From assembly GCA_015055945.1 (NCBI GenBank), contig SVHH01000010.1, forward strand, positions 1 to 32,805: a stretch of 32,805 nucleotides of DNA, given 5' to 3'. This document shows, in pieces, positions 15,558 through 24,223 of the stretch. Source of the stretch: Clostridiales bacterium. Its GTDB lineage: Bacteria; Bacillota; Clostridia; Christensenellales; Borkfalkiaceae. Position numbers and translations under genes: made by a program. The notes beneath the pieces are model-generated. The model did no database searches. It was not told the origin of the DNA and worked only from the letters and a program-made list of their open reading frames with translations. Numbering within the stretch: position 1 is the stretch's first letter; the number at the start of each line of letters is the position of its first letter.

Positions 15558-16397
15558 ATGAGAAAGATTGATTTGAAAGACGTTAGTGAAAAGGTTAGGG
15601 AATTATTTATCGACGCGTGCGAAAACATCCCCGAAAACGTTCTCAACGCATTGAAAAAGGCCGCTCAGGAAGAACAATCTCCCCTTGGCAAACAAGTTAT
15701 TGAACAAATCATTGAAAACGCTTATCTCGGCAGAGAAAAACATCTTCCCATTTGTCAAGATACCGGCGTTGCAGTTGTATACCTTACCATCGGTTCTGAA
15801 GTATGCTTTGAAGGTGATATTTACGAAGCCGTTAACGAAGGCGTAAGACGTGCTTACACTGAAGGTTTCCTTAGAAAATCAGTTGTTCGTCATCCTATCG
15901 ACAGAGTTAACACCAAGGATAACACTCCCGCTATCGTACATATCAAGATGGTTCCTGGCGATACTTTCAAAATCGACGTTGCTCCTAAGGGCGGCGGAAG
16001 TGAAAATATGTCTACCGTTAAAATGCTTATCCCCGCTGACGGCATCGAAGGCATTAAGAAACTCGTTGTAGACACCGTTTTCCACGCTGGTGGTAAACCT
16101 TGTCCCCCTATCGTAGTAGGCGTTGGTATCGGCGGCAACTTCGAAAAGAGTGCACTTCTTGCAAAAGAAGCGCTTTTCCGTGAAATTGACGACGAAAGTG
16201 CTGATCCTATTGCAAACAAACTTGAAAAAGACCTTTTAGAACTTATCAACAACACTGGTGTTGGTCCTATGGGCTTTGGCGGAACTAGAACTTGCCTTGC
16301 TGTTAAGGTTAACGTTCATCCTTGCCATATTGCAAGTTTACCCGTGGCTATCAATATTCAATGCCACTCTGCAAGACACAAATCTTGCACGCTTTAA
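15558..16397 (+). CDS. Class I fumarase-like hydratase, alpha subunit (probable mesaconase)
   Basis: This is the larger subunit of a two-subunit [4Fe-4S] hydro-lyase of the fumarase/tartrate dehydratase class. The three cluster-binding cysteines are visible: C66 in PICQDTG, C182 in GKPCPP and C269 in NIQCHSARH. The 279-residue length is normal. Class I enzymes of this type hydrate fumarate and often mesaconate. Here the neighbours encode the steps before and after mesaconate, so conversion of mesaconate to citramalate is the likely role; fumarate hydratase remains possible. AAAAAGGAATT precedes the ATG, and the beta subunit gene follows after 12 bases. Confidence 0.93.
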   Translation: MRKIDLKDVSEKVRELFIDACENIPENVLNALKKAAQEEQSPLGKQVIEQIIENAYLGREKHLPICQDTGVAVVYLTIGSEVCFEGDIYEAVNEGVRRAYTEGFLRKSVVRHPIDRVNTKDNTPAIVHIKMVPGDTFKIDVAPKGGGSENMSTVKMLIPADGIEGIKKLVVDTVFHAGGKPCPPIVVGVGIGGNFEKSALLAKEALFREIDDESADPIANKLEKDLLELINNTGVGPMGFGGTRTCLAVKVNVHPCHIASLPVAINIQCHSARHKSCTL

Positions 16398-16409
16398 TGG
16401 GAGGTTATC

Positions 16410-16955
16410 ATGATTGAATTAAAAAGCCCTGTAAACCCTGAAGAAGTTAAGAAATTACGTGCAGGTGATGCTGTTAAAATCACCGGTATTATCTATACTG
16501 GTAGAGATGCTGCACACAAGCGCCTTTGCGAACTTTTAGAAAAAGGCGAAGCACTTCCTATCGACGTAAACAACGCTTGTATTTATTACGTAGGTCCGAC
16601 TCCCGCAAAACCCGGTAGAGCAATCGGTTCTGCTGGTCCTACTTCAAGTTATCGTATGGACCCCTATTCAGAACCCCTTTTGAAAGAAGGCTTAAAGGTT
16701 ATGATAGGTAAAGGTCCTAGAGATAAGGCTTTCAAAGAAATGCTCCCCAAATACGGTGCAGTTTATATGTCAGCAATCGGCGGCGCAGCAGCATCAATCT
16801 CTGAAACCGTTAAAACTTGTGAAGTAGTTACTTACGAAGATTTAGGCGCAGAAGCAATTCACCGCTTAGAAGTTAAAGATTTCTATGCAATCGTAACTTA
16901 CGACTCAGAAGGAAACGACCTTTTTGAACAAGGTATTGCTGAATACAAGAAATAA
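16410..16955 (+). CDS. Class I fumarase-like hydratase, beta subunit (probable mesaconase)
   Basis: This is the smaller subunit that completes the hydratase with the preceding alpha subunit. The family motifs are present: YVGPTPAKPGRAIGSAGPTS (substrate-binding region, about residues 54-73), MIGKGPR (about 95-101) and VYMSAIGGAAA (about 115-125). At 181 residues it matches split class I fumarases. GGGAGG lies before the ATG, 12 bases after the alpha stop. The two-gene unit ends in a stem-loop repeat and a terminator before the LysR gene. Confidence 0.93.
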   Translation: MIELKSPVNPEEVKKLRAGDAVKITGIIYTGRDAAHKRLCELLEKGEALPIDVNNACIYYVGPTPAKPGRAIGSAGPTSSYRMDPYSEPLLKEGLKVMIGKGPRDKAFKEMLPKYGAVYMSAIGGAAASISETVKTCEVVTYEDLGAEAIHRLEVKDFYAIVTYDSEGNDLFEQGIAEYKK

Positions 16956-16981
16956 AGCGCCTTCCACGGCGTTATACTCTC

Positions 16982-17026
16982 AAAAACCCCTTGACAATAT
17001 GCATGCTATTGCCTTCGGGGCATTTT
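16982..17026 (+). repeat. Stem-loop repeat, copy A
   Basis: The core CAATATGCATGCTATTG, itself an inverted repeat around GCATGC, lies inside an outer stem CCCC (16987-16990)/GGGG (17017-17020). The same core recurs at 22702-22741, there with ACCC/GGGT as outer stem. It follows the hydratase genes. A small GCGCC/GGCGT hairpin lies just upstream. Confidence 0.7.
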
Positions 17027-17095
17027 GAAAGTCTAACTTGTGTTATGCACTTTATTAAGTAAAATACTTTTTGGGTTAAATAGAACACAAAACAC

Positions 17096-17127
17096 AAAAA
17101 CCTTTGCAGTTAAATGCAAAGGTTTTT
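17096..17127 (+). terminator. Terminator after the hydratase genes
   Basis: AACCTTTGCA pairs with TGCAAAGGTT around GTTAAA, and a T-run follows. It ends transcription from the hydratase pair before the LysR promoter. Confidence 0.85.
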
Positions 17128-17158
17128 TAATATTTAAGGATATTAAAAATTTTTATGG

Positions 17159-17195
17159 AAATAAATTTGATATTTATTTTAAATTATGATATAAT
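17159..17195 (+). promoter_or_regulatory. LysR gene promoter with palindrome over the -35 element
   Basis: TTGATA (17167-17172) and TATAAT (17190-17195) are 17 bases apart, with TG one base before the -10. The -35 lies in the middle of a perfect inverted repeat, AAATAAAT/ATTTATTT (17159-17166 and 17172-17179). The position suits autoregulation by the LysR protein. Confidence 0.6.
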
Positions 17196-17234
17196 AAAAG
17201 CGAATAAAAAACAAAAGGGTATAAATATAAATTT

Positions 17235-18197
17235 ATGGAAAAGAATTTAGACGTAACCGATTATATATACGAAGTATATAAAGAAAAAAGTTTTTCACTT
17301 GCGGCAAAAAAGTTCTTTGTTTCGCAGCCCGCGCTCTCTGCTATGGTTAAAAAGGTGGAAACAAGTCTTGGCGTAACTATTTTTGACCGTTCAACATCTC
17401 CCATAACCTTGACGGAAGCGGGTAAAATTTATATTAAGTCTATTGAAGAAATGCACTCACTTAGAAAGCGTTTGCAAGAAGAATTAAACGACATAGGCTC
17501 ACTTAAAACTGGCAAATTAGTTTTAAGCGGTGAAAACTTTGTTTCTTCTTTTATTATGCCCAAGGTTATAATGAAGTTTTCTGAAAAATATCCTGGTATA
17601 AAGATTGAACTTGTGGAATCAAACTCACCGGACCTTCGCCAACTTTTGCTTACCGATGCAATAGATTTACTTATTGCGCACGATTTTGACCAAAAGTTAT
17701 ATTCTTGCGAACCGCTTTTTGATGAAATGGTAATTTTAGCAGTGCCTAAGCATTTAGAAATCAACAACGGCTTAGTAGATTGCGCACTCACCATTGAAGA
17801 TTTGAAAAACGGTAAGCACGATAGGGAAGACTGCCCCGCAGTAAACCTTGCCGCTTTTGAAAATGAAGAGTTCTTGATTATGAAAAAGGGCAACGATATG
17901 CAGCGCCGCGCCCAAGTTCTTTGTGAAAAGGCTGGGTTTACACCAAATGCAAGAATTTATCTTGACCAACTTATTACTTCGTACAATATGGCTTGTTCGG
18001 GTATGGGGATTGCGTTCGTAACCGACACGTTGGCAACCAGTGCAAACGGCGAAAACTGTATTTATTACAAGATTAAAGGTGATGATACAACAAGACGTAT
18101 GTACATAGGTTATAAAAAGAACCGTTATATTAGCAAAGCATGCGCAGCCTTTATAGAAATAGCAAAGGAAGTATTTGTAGATAAACTTCAGGGGTGA
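17235..18197 (+). CDS. LysR-type transcriptional regulator
   Basis: This is a DNA-binding regulator with a winged helix-turn-helix at residues 1-65 (SFSLAAKKFFVSQPALSAMVKKVE, GVTIFDRSTSPITLTEAG) and a periplasmic-binding-like effector domain at about 95-315. The 320-residue length is standard. It lies between the hydratase pair and the glutamate mutase genes, so regulation of the methylaspartate pathway with a pathway intermediate as effector is likely but inferred. The ribosome binding site (AAAGGG) is rather far from the ATG. The next gene starts at its stop codon. Confidence 0.92.
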   Translation: MEKNLDVTDYIYEVYKEKSFSLAAKKFFVSQPALSAMVKKVETSLGVTIFDRSTSPITLTEAGKIYIKSIEEMHSLRKRLQEELNDIGSLKTGKLVLSGENFVSSFIMPKVIMKFSEKYPGIKIELVESNSPDLRQLLLTDAIDLLIAHDFDQKLYSCEPLFDEMVILAVPKHLEINNGLVDCALTIEDLKNGKHDREDCPAVNLAAFENEEFLIMKKGNDMQRRAQVLCEKAGFTPNARIYLDQLITSYNMACSGMGIAFVTDTLATSANGENCIYYKIKGDDTTRRMYIGYKKNRYISKACAAFIEIAKEVFVDKLQG

Positions 18198-18199
18198 AT

Positions 18200-19213
18200 A
18201 TGAAAAACCGACTAGTTAGATTTTTGGCGTTAATTTTAGTATTCAGTATTTGTGTTTTAGGGTGTTGTGCATGTTCTTGTGCGGACGTTACTTATGACGA
18301 AAATGGGTTTGAATATAGAAAAACGAATTTTGGGTTTGCTTATAGTATTAGTGAAGGTGCTTGTACCGATAAGCAAATTGAAATTCCCAAAACATACAAG
18401 GGTTTATCTGTATCAGAAATAAATAATCATGCGTTTATGTCTAACGAAAAATTAGAAACGGTAAAAATTTCTAAAAACGTTGAAAATATACGCTCGCAAG
18501 CATTTGAAAATTGTAAGAATTTAAAAAGCGTTATTTTTGAAGAAGGTAGCAAACTAAAGAGCATAGGCGCTAGCGCGTTTGAAAGTTGTGTAAGTTTAAC
18601 AAAGATTAACGTTCCAGAAAAGATAAAAACCATAGATGGAAACGCTTTTGAAGGTTGCGTTAATTTGGAAAGCGTGATTTTTGACAAAGAAAGCAAATTA
18701 GACAAAATAAACCACGCTACTTTTTTTGGGTGTGAAAAATTAAAAACTATACAAATTCCTAATAGGGTAACTTTAATAGAAAATCGCGCTTTTTATAACT
18801 GTAAAAGTTTACAAAGTATAGAAATTCCTAACAGCGTAGAATATTTAAACAATCAAGCATTTTCTTGGTGTGAAAGTTTAGAAAGTTTGAAAATCGGAAG
18901 CGGCTTAAAAAGAATAGGAGAAGAAGCGTTTGAAGGTTGCTCAAACTTGAAAAACATAGTTTTTGTTGCACCATACAGTATATCGGAAATTAAGTTCGCT
19001 GCATTTTCAAGATGTAGAAGTCTAGAAAGCATAGAAATTCCCGCAAGTGTTGAATTTATCAGTTCTTATGCTTTTTCTGGGTGCATTAACTTACTAAACA
19101 TATCGTTTAGTGGAACGGTTGCCGAGTGGAATAACGTGGTTAAAGGCGAAAGTTGGAATGAATCAGTGCCCGCCCAAACGGTTAAATGTATTGACGGTAT
19201 AGTGGAAATTTAA
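18200..19213 (+). CDS. Leucine-rich-repeat (BspA-type, LRR_5) lipoprotein
   Basis: This is a probable surface lipoprotein. The signal peptide ends at a lipobox (CVLGC), and an array of about nine BspA-like repeats of roughly 23 residues follows (AFENCKNLKSVIF, AFEGCVNLESVIF, AFYNCKSLQSIEIP, AFSGCINLLNISF). Such proteins often take part in adhesion or protein binding. The ATG at 18200 is chosen, with AGGGGTG five bases upstream, over the GTG at 18194. It overlaps the end of the LysR gene region and is probably co-transcribed with it. Its link to the pathway is unclear. Confidence 0.88.
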   Translation: MKNRLVRFLALILVFSICVLGCCACSCADVTYDENGFEYRKTNFGFAYSISEGACTDKQIEIPKTYKGLSVSEINNHAFMSNEKLETVKISKNVENIRSQAFENCKNLKSVIFEEGSKLKSIGASAFESCVSLTKINVPEKIKTIDGNAFEGCVNLESVIFDKESKLDKINHATFFGCEKLKTIQIPNRVTLIENRAFYNCKSLQSIEIPNSVEYLNNQAFSWCESLESLKIGSGLKRIGEEAFEGCSNLKNIVFVAPYSISEIKFAAFSRCRSLESIEIPASVEFISSYAFSGCINLLNISFSGTVAEWNNVVKGESWNESVPAQTVKCIDGIVEI

Positions 19214-19229
19214 TAAAACGATAAATTAA

Positions 19230-19263
19230 CCCCGCGAAAAAGACGCGGGGTATTATTTTTTCC
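19230..19263 (+). terminator. Terminator after the LRR lipoprotein gene
   Basis: CCCCGCG and CGCGGGG form a GC-rich hairpin with a seven-base loop, followed by TATTATTTTTTCC. Confidence 0.88.
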
Positions 19264-19277
19264 TTTCGTTATAAAAA

Positions 19278-19341
19278 ATTTTTATAAAAGTTATAAATAG
19301 TTGTTTATTTACTTGTAAATAATTTTTATAAGTGTTATAAT
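19278..19341 (+). promoter_or_regulatory. Glutamate mutase operon promoter with operator-like repeats
   Basis: TTGTAA (19313-19318) and TATAAT (19336-19341) are 17 bases apart. The -35 element lies within a perfect palindrome TTATTTAC-TT-GTAAATAA (19305-19322). A 19-base direct repeat (ATTTTTATAA...TTATAA, 17 of 19 identical) occurs at 19278-19296 and 19322-19340. This is the likely control region of the glm operon, perhaps bound by the LysR regulator encoded upstream. Confidence 0.6.
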
Positions 19342-19392
19342 CAAACTAATATAATGTGTCGTTTAATTTTTAACGGCTAGAAAAGGTGAATT

Positions 19393-19797
19393 ATGAAGAC
19401 AATAGTTATTGGTGTAATCGGTGCAGACGTTCACGCAGTGGGTAACAAGATTATCGAATACGTTTTGAAGAACGAAGGCTATAACGTAGTTAATATCGGC
19501 GTTTTATCTTCACAAGAAGATTTTATCAACGCTGCTATTGAAACTAAGGCTGATTTAATTATGGTATCATCTCTCTACGGTCAAGGCGAAATTGACTGCC
19601 GTGGTATGAGAGAAAACTGCATCGAAGCAGGTATTGGCGATATTCCGCTTTTTGTTGGCGGCAACATCGTTGTTGGTAAGCAAAACTTCGATGACGTAAG
19701 AGCAAGATTTGAAGCGATGGGCTTTAACAAAGTTTACGGTCCTGGTGTTCCTATTGAAGAAACTTTGCCCGACATCAAAGAACTTTTGGGAGAATAA
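19393..19797 (+). CDS. glmS: Glutamate mutase sigma subunit (cobalamin-binding)
   Basis: This is the small subunit of glutamate mutase, which binds adenosylcobalamin and with the epsilon subunit rearranges L-glutamate to (2S,3S)-3-methylaspartate. The base-off/His-on motif DxHxxG is visible as D12, H14 and G17 (GADVHAVG), followed by the SLYGQGE loop and the nucleotide-tail region GGNIVVGKQ. The 134-residue length is normal for GlmS/MutS. AAAGGTG precedes the ATG. It is the first gene of a glmS-glmL-glmE operon. Confidence 0.97.
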   Translation: MKTIVIGVIGADVHAVGNKIIEYVLKNEGYNVVNIGVLSSQEDFINAAIETKADLIMVSSLYGQGEIDCRGMRENCIEAGIGDIPLFVGGNIVVGKQNFDDVRARFEAMGFNKVYGPGVPIEETLPDIKELLGE

Positions 19798-19801
19798 TTA
19801 G

Positions 19802-21190
19802 ATGAGCCGTTATCTTATGATAGATTTCGGTTCTACTTTTACCAAACTGACGGCGGTTGATACTGAAAAAGAAGATATTATTGCCACCGCAAGTCATTTT
19901 ACAACTGTAGATACCGATATCACAATCGGGTATAACAACGCTCTTAAAGTTCTTGCTGAAAAGTTAGGGGAAGAAAATCCCAAGTTTGATAGAATTATCG
20001 GTTGTTCGTCAGCGGCGGGCGGTCTTAAAATGGCTGCTATCGGGTTAGTCCTAGAACTTACCGTGGAAGCGGCAAGGCGGGTATGCTTAGGCGCTGGTGC
20101 AAAAGTTGAACTTTCCTTTTCACACCACTTAACGAATGCGGACGTCGATAAGATTATTGAAAAAAAGATAGATATTATTCTTCTTTCAGGCGGAACTGAC
20201 GGCGGTAACGACGAGTGCGTGTTGTTCAACCAAAAAATGCTTTGTGAACGCGGAATTAAAATCCCCATCATCTTTGCGGGTAACAAAAACTGCACGGATG
20301 AAATCAAAGCAATGGCTGAAAAATACGGCATGAACGAGTATTATTGTGAAAACGTTATGCCTAGACTAAACGTTCTAAACATTGACAACGCAAGGGATAG
20401 GATACGCAAAATCTTCTTAGAAAATATCATCGTTGCAAAGGGTATAAAGAAGATTGAAGGCGAAATCGACAGGTTAATTCTTCCTACACCCGAATCAGTG
20501 CTCCGCGCGGCAACACTTCTTGCCGACGGTTATATGCACGAAAGTGGTTTAGGCGAAATAGTTTTAGTCGACATCGGCGGTGCAACTACTGATATGTACT
20601 CAATTTGTTCGGCATCAGCAAAGCGTAGCGACGTCGTTATTAAAGGTCTAGAAGAACCTTACGCAAAGCGTACGGTTGAAGGCGACCTTGGTATGAGATA
20701 CTCTGCGCTCGGCGTGTTATCTTCTTTAACTGAAGAAGAAATACGAATGATTGATGAAGACGAAGGCGTTGACCTAAAAAAAGAACTTCTTTACCGCCAC
20801 GAACACGTAGACACCGTTCCAAATACCCCAGAGCAAGTTAAGATTGACAGAATTATGGGTAGAATTTGCGTGGACAAGGCTATAAGTAGGCACGCTGGCA
20901 GAATGGAAGAGATGTACACGCCTATGGGCATGCTCTATAACCAGTTCGGAAAAGACTTAAGTAAAGTAAATTTCGTTATAGGTACGGGCGGCGTTTTAGT
21001 TCATAACGAAAACCCCGAAAAGATTTTAAGCGCAGTAGAGTATTCAATAAACAAAGGTTTAGAACTTAGACCGCGCTCGCCGAGATATATGCTCGACAAA
21101 GATTATATACTTGCAGCAATGGGCTTGCTTGCGGAAATTGACCCGCTACTTGCTCTTAAAATAATGAAAAAACATATTGTTAAAATATAA
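19802..21190 (+). CDS. glmL: GlmL/MutL, glutamate mutase accessory ATPase
   Basis: This ASKHA-fold (actin/Hsp70-like) ATPase is always encoded between the two glutamate mutase subunits and is thought to assist or reactivate the mutase by exchanging damaged cobalamin. The phosphate-binding motifs are clear: [17 protein letters not shown] (residues 4-20), [11 protein letters not shown] (about 257-267) and the adenosine motif [11 protein letters not shown] (about 394-404). At 462 residues it is full length. It starts four bases after glmS, with GGGAG inside the end of glmS as ribosome binding site. Confidence 0.95.
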   Translation: MSRYLMIDFGSTFTKLTAVDTEKEDIIATASHFTTVDTDITIGYNNALKVLAEKLGEENPKFDRIIGCSSAAGGLKMAAIGLVLELTVEAARRVCLGAGAKVELSFSHHLTNADVDKIIEKKIDIILLSGGTDGGNDECVLFNQKMLCERGIKIPIIFAGNKNCTDEIKAMAEKYGMNEYYCENVMPRLNVLNIDNARDRIRKIFLENIIVAKGIKKIEGEIDRLILPTPESVLRAATLLADGYMHESGLGEIVLVDIGGATTDMYSICSASAKRSDVVIKGLEEPYAKRTVEGDLGMRYSALGVLSSLTEEEIRMIDEDEGVDLKKELLYRHEHVDTVPNTPEQVKIDRIMGRICVDKAISRHAGRMEEMYTPMGMLYNQFGKDLSKVNFVIGTGGVLVHNENPEKILSAVEYSINKGLELRPRSPRYMLDKDYILAAMGLLAEIDPLLALKIMKKHIVKI

Positions 21191-21201
21191 ATGGTGAGAT
21201 T

Positions 21202-22668
21202 ATGATACAAAATAAAAAGATTAGTGAAAAAGACTTTTTAGCAGAAAGAGAACAAGTTTTAGCAACTTGGAAAACTGGTAAAGATTACCATCTTGATTTT
21301 GATGAATCAATACCTTTCTTAAAGAGTATTCCCGAAGAAAAGAACTTTGCGGATAAACTCGCTAAGGCTAAAAAATTAAAATCAAGAACACTCGTTCAAC
21401 CGCGTGCCGGCGTGCCCGTTGTGAATAAGCACATTGAACTTTTACAATACTTGGAAGATGCAGGTGCAGACTTCTTACCTAGCACAATAGACTCGTATAC
21501 CCGTCAAAACAGATACGTTGAAGCGGATATGGGTATTAAAGAAAGTATTATGAACGACCGTGCACTTCTTAACGGTTTTCCGTGTGTAAACTACGGTGTT
21601 ACCGGTTGTAAACAAGTTTTTGACGCGGTTAAAGTTCCCCTTCAAGCAAGACACGGAACTCCCGATGCAAGACTTCTTGCTGAAATTATCCACGCTGCTG
21701 GCTGGACTTCTAACGAAGGCGGCGCAATCTCTTATAACCTACCTTATGCAAAGAGCATTTCTTTGGAAGATTCTATCAAATACTGGCAATATTGCGACCG
21801 TTTGGTAGGTTACTATGAAGAAAACGGCGTTCACATCAACCGTGAACCGTTTGGACCTTTGACTGGTACGCTCGTTCCGCCGTCAATCTCCAACACTGTT
21901 GGTATTATCGAAGCGCTTCTTGCTGCTGAACAAGGCGTTAAGAATATTACCGTTGGTTACGGTATGGGTGGTAACGTTATTCAAGACGTTGCTGCTATCC
22001 GCTCACTTCAAGAACAAACCGAAGAATATCTTGAAAAATTCGGTTATAAAGACGTTGTCGTTACAACTGTATTCCATCAATGGATGGGTGGTTTCCCGCA
22101 TGATGAAACCGAAGCGTTAGGGCTTATTTCTTTCTCGTCAACCGTTGGCGCACTCTCTGGTGCAACCAAGATGATTACTAAAACCCCGCACGAATCAGTT
22201 GGTATTCCTACTAAGGAAGCAAACGCACAAGGTATCAAAGCATCTAAGTTTATCACTAGACTTCTTTGCGACCAAAGATTCCCCGACTGCAAAGAATTAA
22301 GAGAAGAAATTGAGCAAATCAAGAAAGAAGTTGATTGCCTTATGGACGCTGTTTTGAAAGTTGGCGACGGCGACCTTGCTCAAGGCACTGTAAACGCTTT
22401 TGCTCAAGGTCTTATCGACGTACCTTTCGCACCCAGTAAATACAACGCTGGTCTTATTCTTCCCGTTCGTGATAACGACGGTTGCATTAGAATTTTTGAA
22501 TTCGGTAACCTTGCATTTACTGATGAAATCAAAGAATTCCACCGCAAAAAGATTGAAGAACGTGCAGCCGCTGAAGGTCGTCCCGTATCTTTCCAATTTA
22601 CCATTGACGATATTTATGCAGTAAGTTTAGGTAGGATTGTTGGGCGTACTTCATACGTTGAAATCTAA
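21202..22668 (+). CDS. glmE: Glutamate mutase epsilon subunit
   Basis: This is the catalytic TIM-barrel subunit of glutamate mutase, where substrate binds and adenosylcobalamin is cleaved. Recognisable family segments are [21 protein letters not shown] (about residues 64-84), [17 protein letters not shown] (about 213-229) and [12 protein letters not shown] (about 291-302). The 488-residue length matches known GlmE/MutE proteins. GGTGAG lies before the ATG, 11 bases after the glmL stop. The stop is followed by a 310-base gap full of repeats before mal. Confidence 0.96.
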   Translation: MIQNKKISEKDFLAEREQVLATWKTGKDYHLDFDESIPFLKSIPEEKNFADKLAKAKKLKSRTLVQPRAGVPVVNKHIELLQYLEDAGADFLPSTIDSYTRQNRYVEADMGIKESIMNDRALLNGFPCVNYGVTGCKQVFDAVKVPLQARHGTPDARLLAEIIHAAGWTSNEGGAISYNLPYAKSISLEDSIKYWQYCDRLVGYYEENGVHINREPFGPLTGTLVPPSISNTVGIIEALLAAEQGVKNITVGYGMGGNVIQDVAAIRSLQEQTEEYLEKFGYKDVVVTTVFHQWMGGFPHDETEALGLISFSSTVGALSGATKMITKTPHESVGIPTKEANAQGIKASKFITRLLCDQRFPDCKELREEIEQIKKEVDCLMDAVLKVGDGDLAQGTVNAFAQGLIDVPFAPSKYNAGLILPVRDNDGCIRIFEFGNLAFTDEIKEFHRKKIEERAAAEGRPVSFQFTIDDIYAVSLGRIVGRTSYVEI

Positions 22669-22701
22669 TTTTAAGCCAAACAAACTGCGCAATACTGTGT
22701 T

Positions 22702-22741
22702 AACACCCTTGTCAATATGCATGCTATTGCCTGCGGGTGTT
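22702..22741 (+). repeat. Stem-loop repeat, copy B
   Basis: AACACCC (22702-22708) pairs with GGGTGTT (22735-22741). The inner part contains CAATATGCATGCTATTG, identical to copy A at 16982-17026. The outer stem differs from copy A but keeps pairing. Confidence 0.75.
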
Positions 22742-22742
22742 G

Positions 22743-22895
22743 CCTTGTCTTGCTTGTTTCTTTGTCTTAAAATACTGCTGATGAGCCTATCCACGCTTGT
22801 ATCTAAACCCTTAAAACTCAATAGAACAGCAAGTACGCTCCCTTCACAAAGTTTAACTTTCCTTGTATTGCTTGTTTCTTTGTCTTAAAATACTG
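22743..22895 (+). repeat. 35-base direct repeat, two copies
   Basis: Positions 22743-22777 and 22861-22895 carry the same 35 bases with one difference (CCTTGTCTTGC or CCTTGTATTGC, then TTGTTTCTTTG and TCTTAAAATACTG). They start 118 bases apart. The first part is the tail module also found at R1 and R4. A shorter echo, CCTTGTTTTAAAATAC, follows at 22905-22920. Confidence 0.85.
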
Positions 22896-22978
22896 TTTGG
22901 CTTTCCTTGTTTTAAAATACATATTAAAATTAAAAACTATTAACTTACAAACAATCAAATTTTTAGAAGGTATAAATT

Positions 22979-24223
22979 ATGAAAATTATTGACGTTATTC
23001 TCACAAAATCATATACGGGTTTCTATTTTGACGACCAAAAGGCTATTAAGCAAGGTGCTGGACACGACGGCATTTTCTATATCGGCGAACCTGTTACCGA
23101 AGGCTTTACAAGTATCCGTCAAGCGGGTGAAGCAATTTCCGTTCAACTCGTTTTAGAAGACGGTACAGTAGGTTATGGCGACTGCGCTGCAGTTCAATAT
23201 TCAGGCGCAGGCGGACGCGACCCCTTGTTCTTAGCAAGTGATTTTATTCCTTTCATAGAAGAAAAAATTAAACCTATGCTTATCGGTGAAGACGTTTCTT
23301 CTTTTCGTCCTTTAGCAGAAAAATATGACAAACTTATCGTTGACGGCAAGCGTTTACACACCGCTATCCGTTACGGTATAACTCAAGCGCTCTTAAATGC
23401 TACTGCAAACGCTAAGAGAATTACTATGGCGGAAGTTATCCGTGCAGAGTATGACGTTGAAGGTAAAACTTACGAACCTATTCCCGTATTTACTCAATCG
23501 GGCGATGATAGACACGACAACGCTGACAAGATGATTATCAAAGAAGCAGACGTTCTTCCGCACGCACTTATAAACCACGTGGAAACCAAACTTGGCACTA
23601 AGGGCGAAATTCTTCTCGAATACATTGCATGGCTTCGCGACCGTATCTTAAACCACAGAGTAAACGCGGACTATAACCCCGTATTCCATATTGACGTTTA
23701 CGGAACTATCGGTTTAGCGTTTAACTATGACGTAGATAAGATGTTTAATTATCTTTTAGAATGTGAAAAGACCGCTGCTCCCTTTAGAATTCGTATTGAA
23801 GGTCCTATCGATACTGGCGATAGAGAAGGCACCCTCCACTATGAAAAAGTTCTCACCAAAATGCTTGATGATTGCGGCAGCAAACTTCAAATCGTTGCGG
23901 ACGAATGGTGCAACACTTTAGAAGACATCAAACTTTTTGCTGACGAACACGCTGGACACGTTCTTCAAATCAAAACTCCCGACCTTGGCGGTGTAAATAA
24001 CGTTGCTGAAGCAATCATTTACTGCAACCAAAAGGGAGTAGGTAGTTATTGCGGCGGTACTTGTAACGAAACCGACCAATCAGCAAAAACTACTACTAAC
24101 ATTGCAATTGCATGCCGTGCAATTCAATGCCTTGCAAAACCTGGTATGGGCGTTGACGAAGGTTACATGATCGTTAAAAACGAAATGAATCGTGTTATTG
24201 CATCAGCAAATAAGCGTTCATAA
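22979..24223 (+). CDS. mal: Methylaspartate ammonia-lyase
   Basis: This enolase-superfamily enzyme removes ammonia from 3-methylaspartate to give mesaconate. The catalytic and metal residues known from Clostridium tetanomorphum are all present, shifted by one: Q173, H195, magnesium ligands D239 (HIDVYG), E274 (IEGPID) and D308 (VADEW), and the base K332 (QIKTPD). At 414 residues it is full length. AGAAGG precedes the ATG. The stop codon lies inside the first bases of the next intergenic repeat (R4). Confidence 0.98.
   Translation: MKIIDVILTKSYTGFYFDDQKAIKQGAGHDGIFYIGEPVTEGFTSIRQAGEAISVQLVLEDGTVGYGDCAAVQYSGAGGRDPLFLASDFIPFIEEKIKPMLIGEDVSSFRPLAEKYDKLIVDGKRLHTAIRYGITQALLNATANAKRITMAEVIRAEYDVEGKTYEPIPVFTQSGDDRHDNADKMIIKEADVLPHALINHVETKLGTKGEILLEYIAWLRDRILNHRVNADYNPVFHIDVYGTIGLAFNYDVDKMFNYLLECEKTAAPFRIRIEGPIDTGDREGTLHYEKVLTKMLDDCGSKLQIVADEWCNTLEDIKLFADEHAGHVLQIKTPDLGGVNNVAEAIIYCNQKGVGSYCGGTCNETDQSAKTTTNIAIACRAIQCLAKPGMGVDEGYMIVKNEMNRVIASANKRS

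Larger units (their letters stand above)
22669..22978 (+). other. 310-base gap between glmE and mal, filled with repeats
   Basis: No gene is seen here. A frame at 22637-22888 crosses the gap but has no ribosome binding site and lies over repeats. The gap holds a head motif (TGCGCAATACTGTGTTAAC, 22686-22704), a stem-loop (22702-22741) and a tail repeated twice. No consensus promoter is obvious for mal, so mal may be read from the glm promoter. Confidence 0.6.

Noticed and set aside
15850-16255. Antisense and alternative frames inside the hydratase gene, and similar ones in other genes
   Set aside because: They are shadows of strongly supported genes and lack ribosome binding sites.
22637-22888. 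83-residue frame between glmE and mal
   Set aside because: It has no ribosome binding site and is made almost entirely of repeat DNA.
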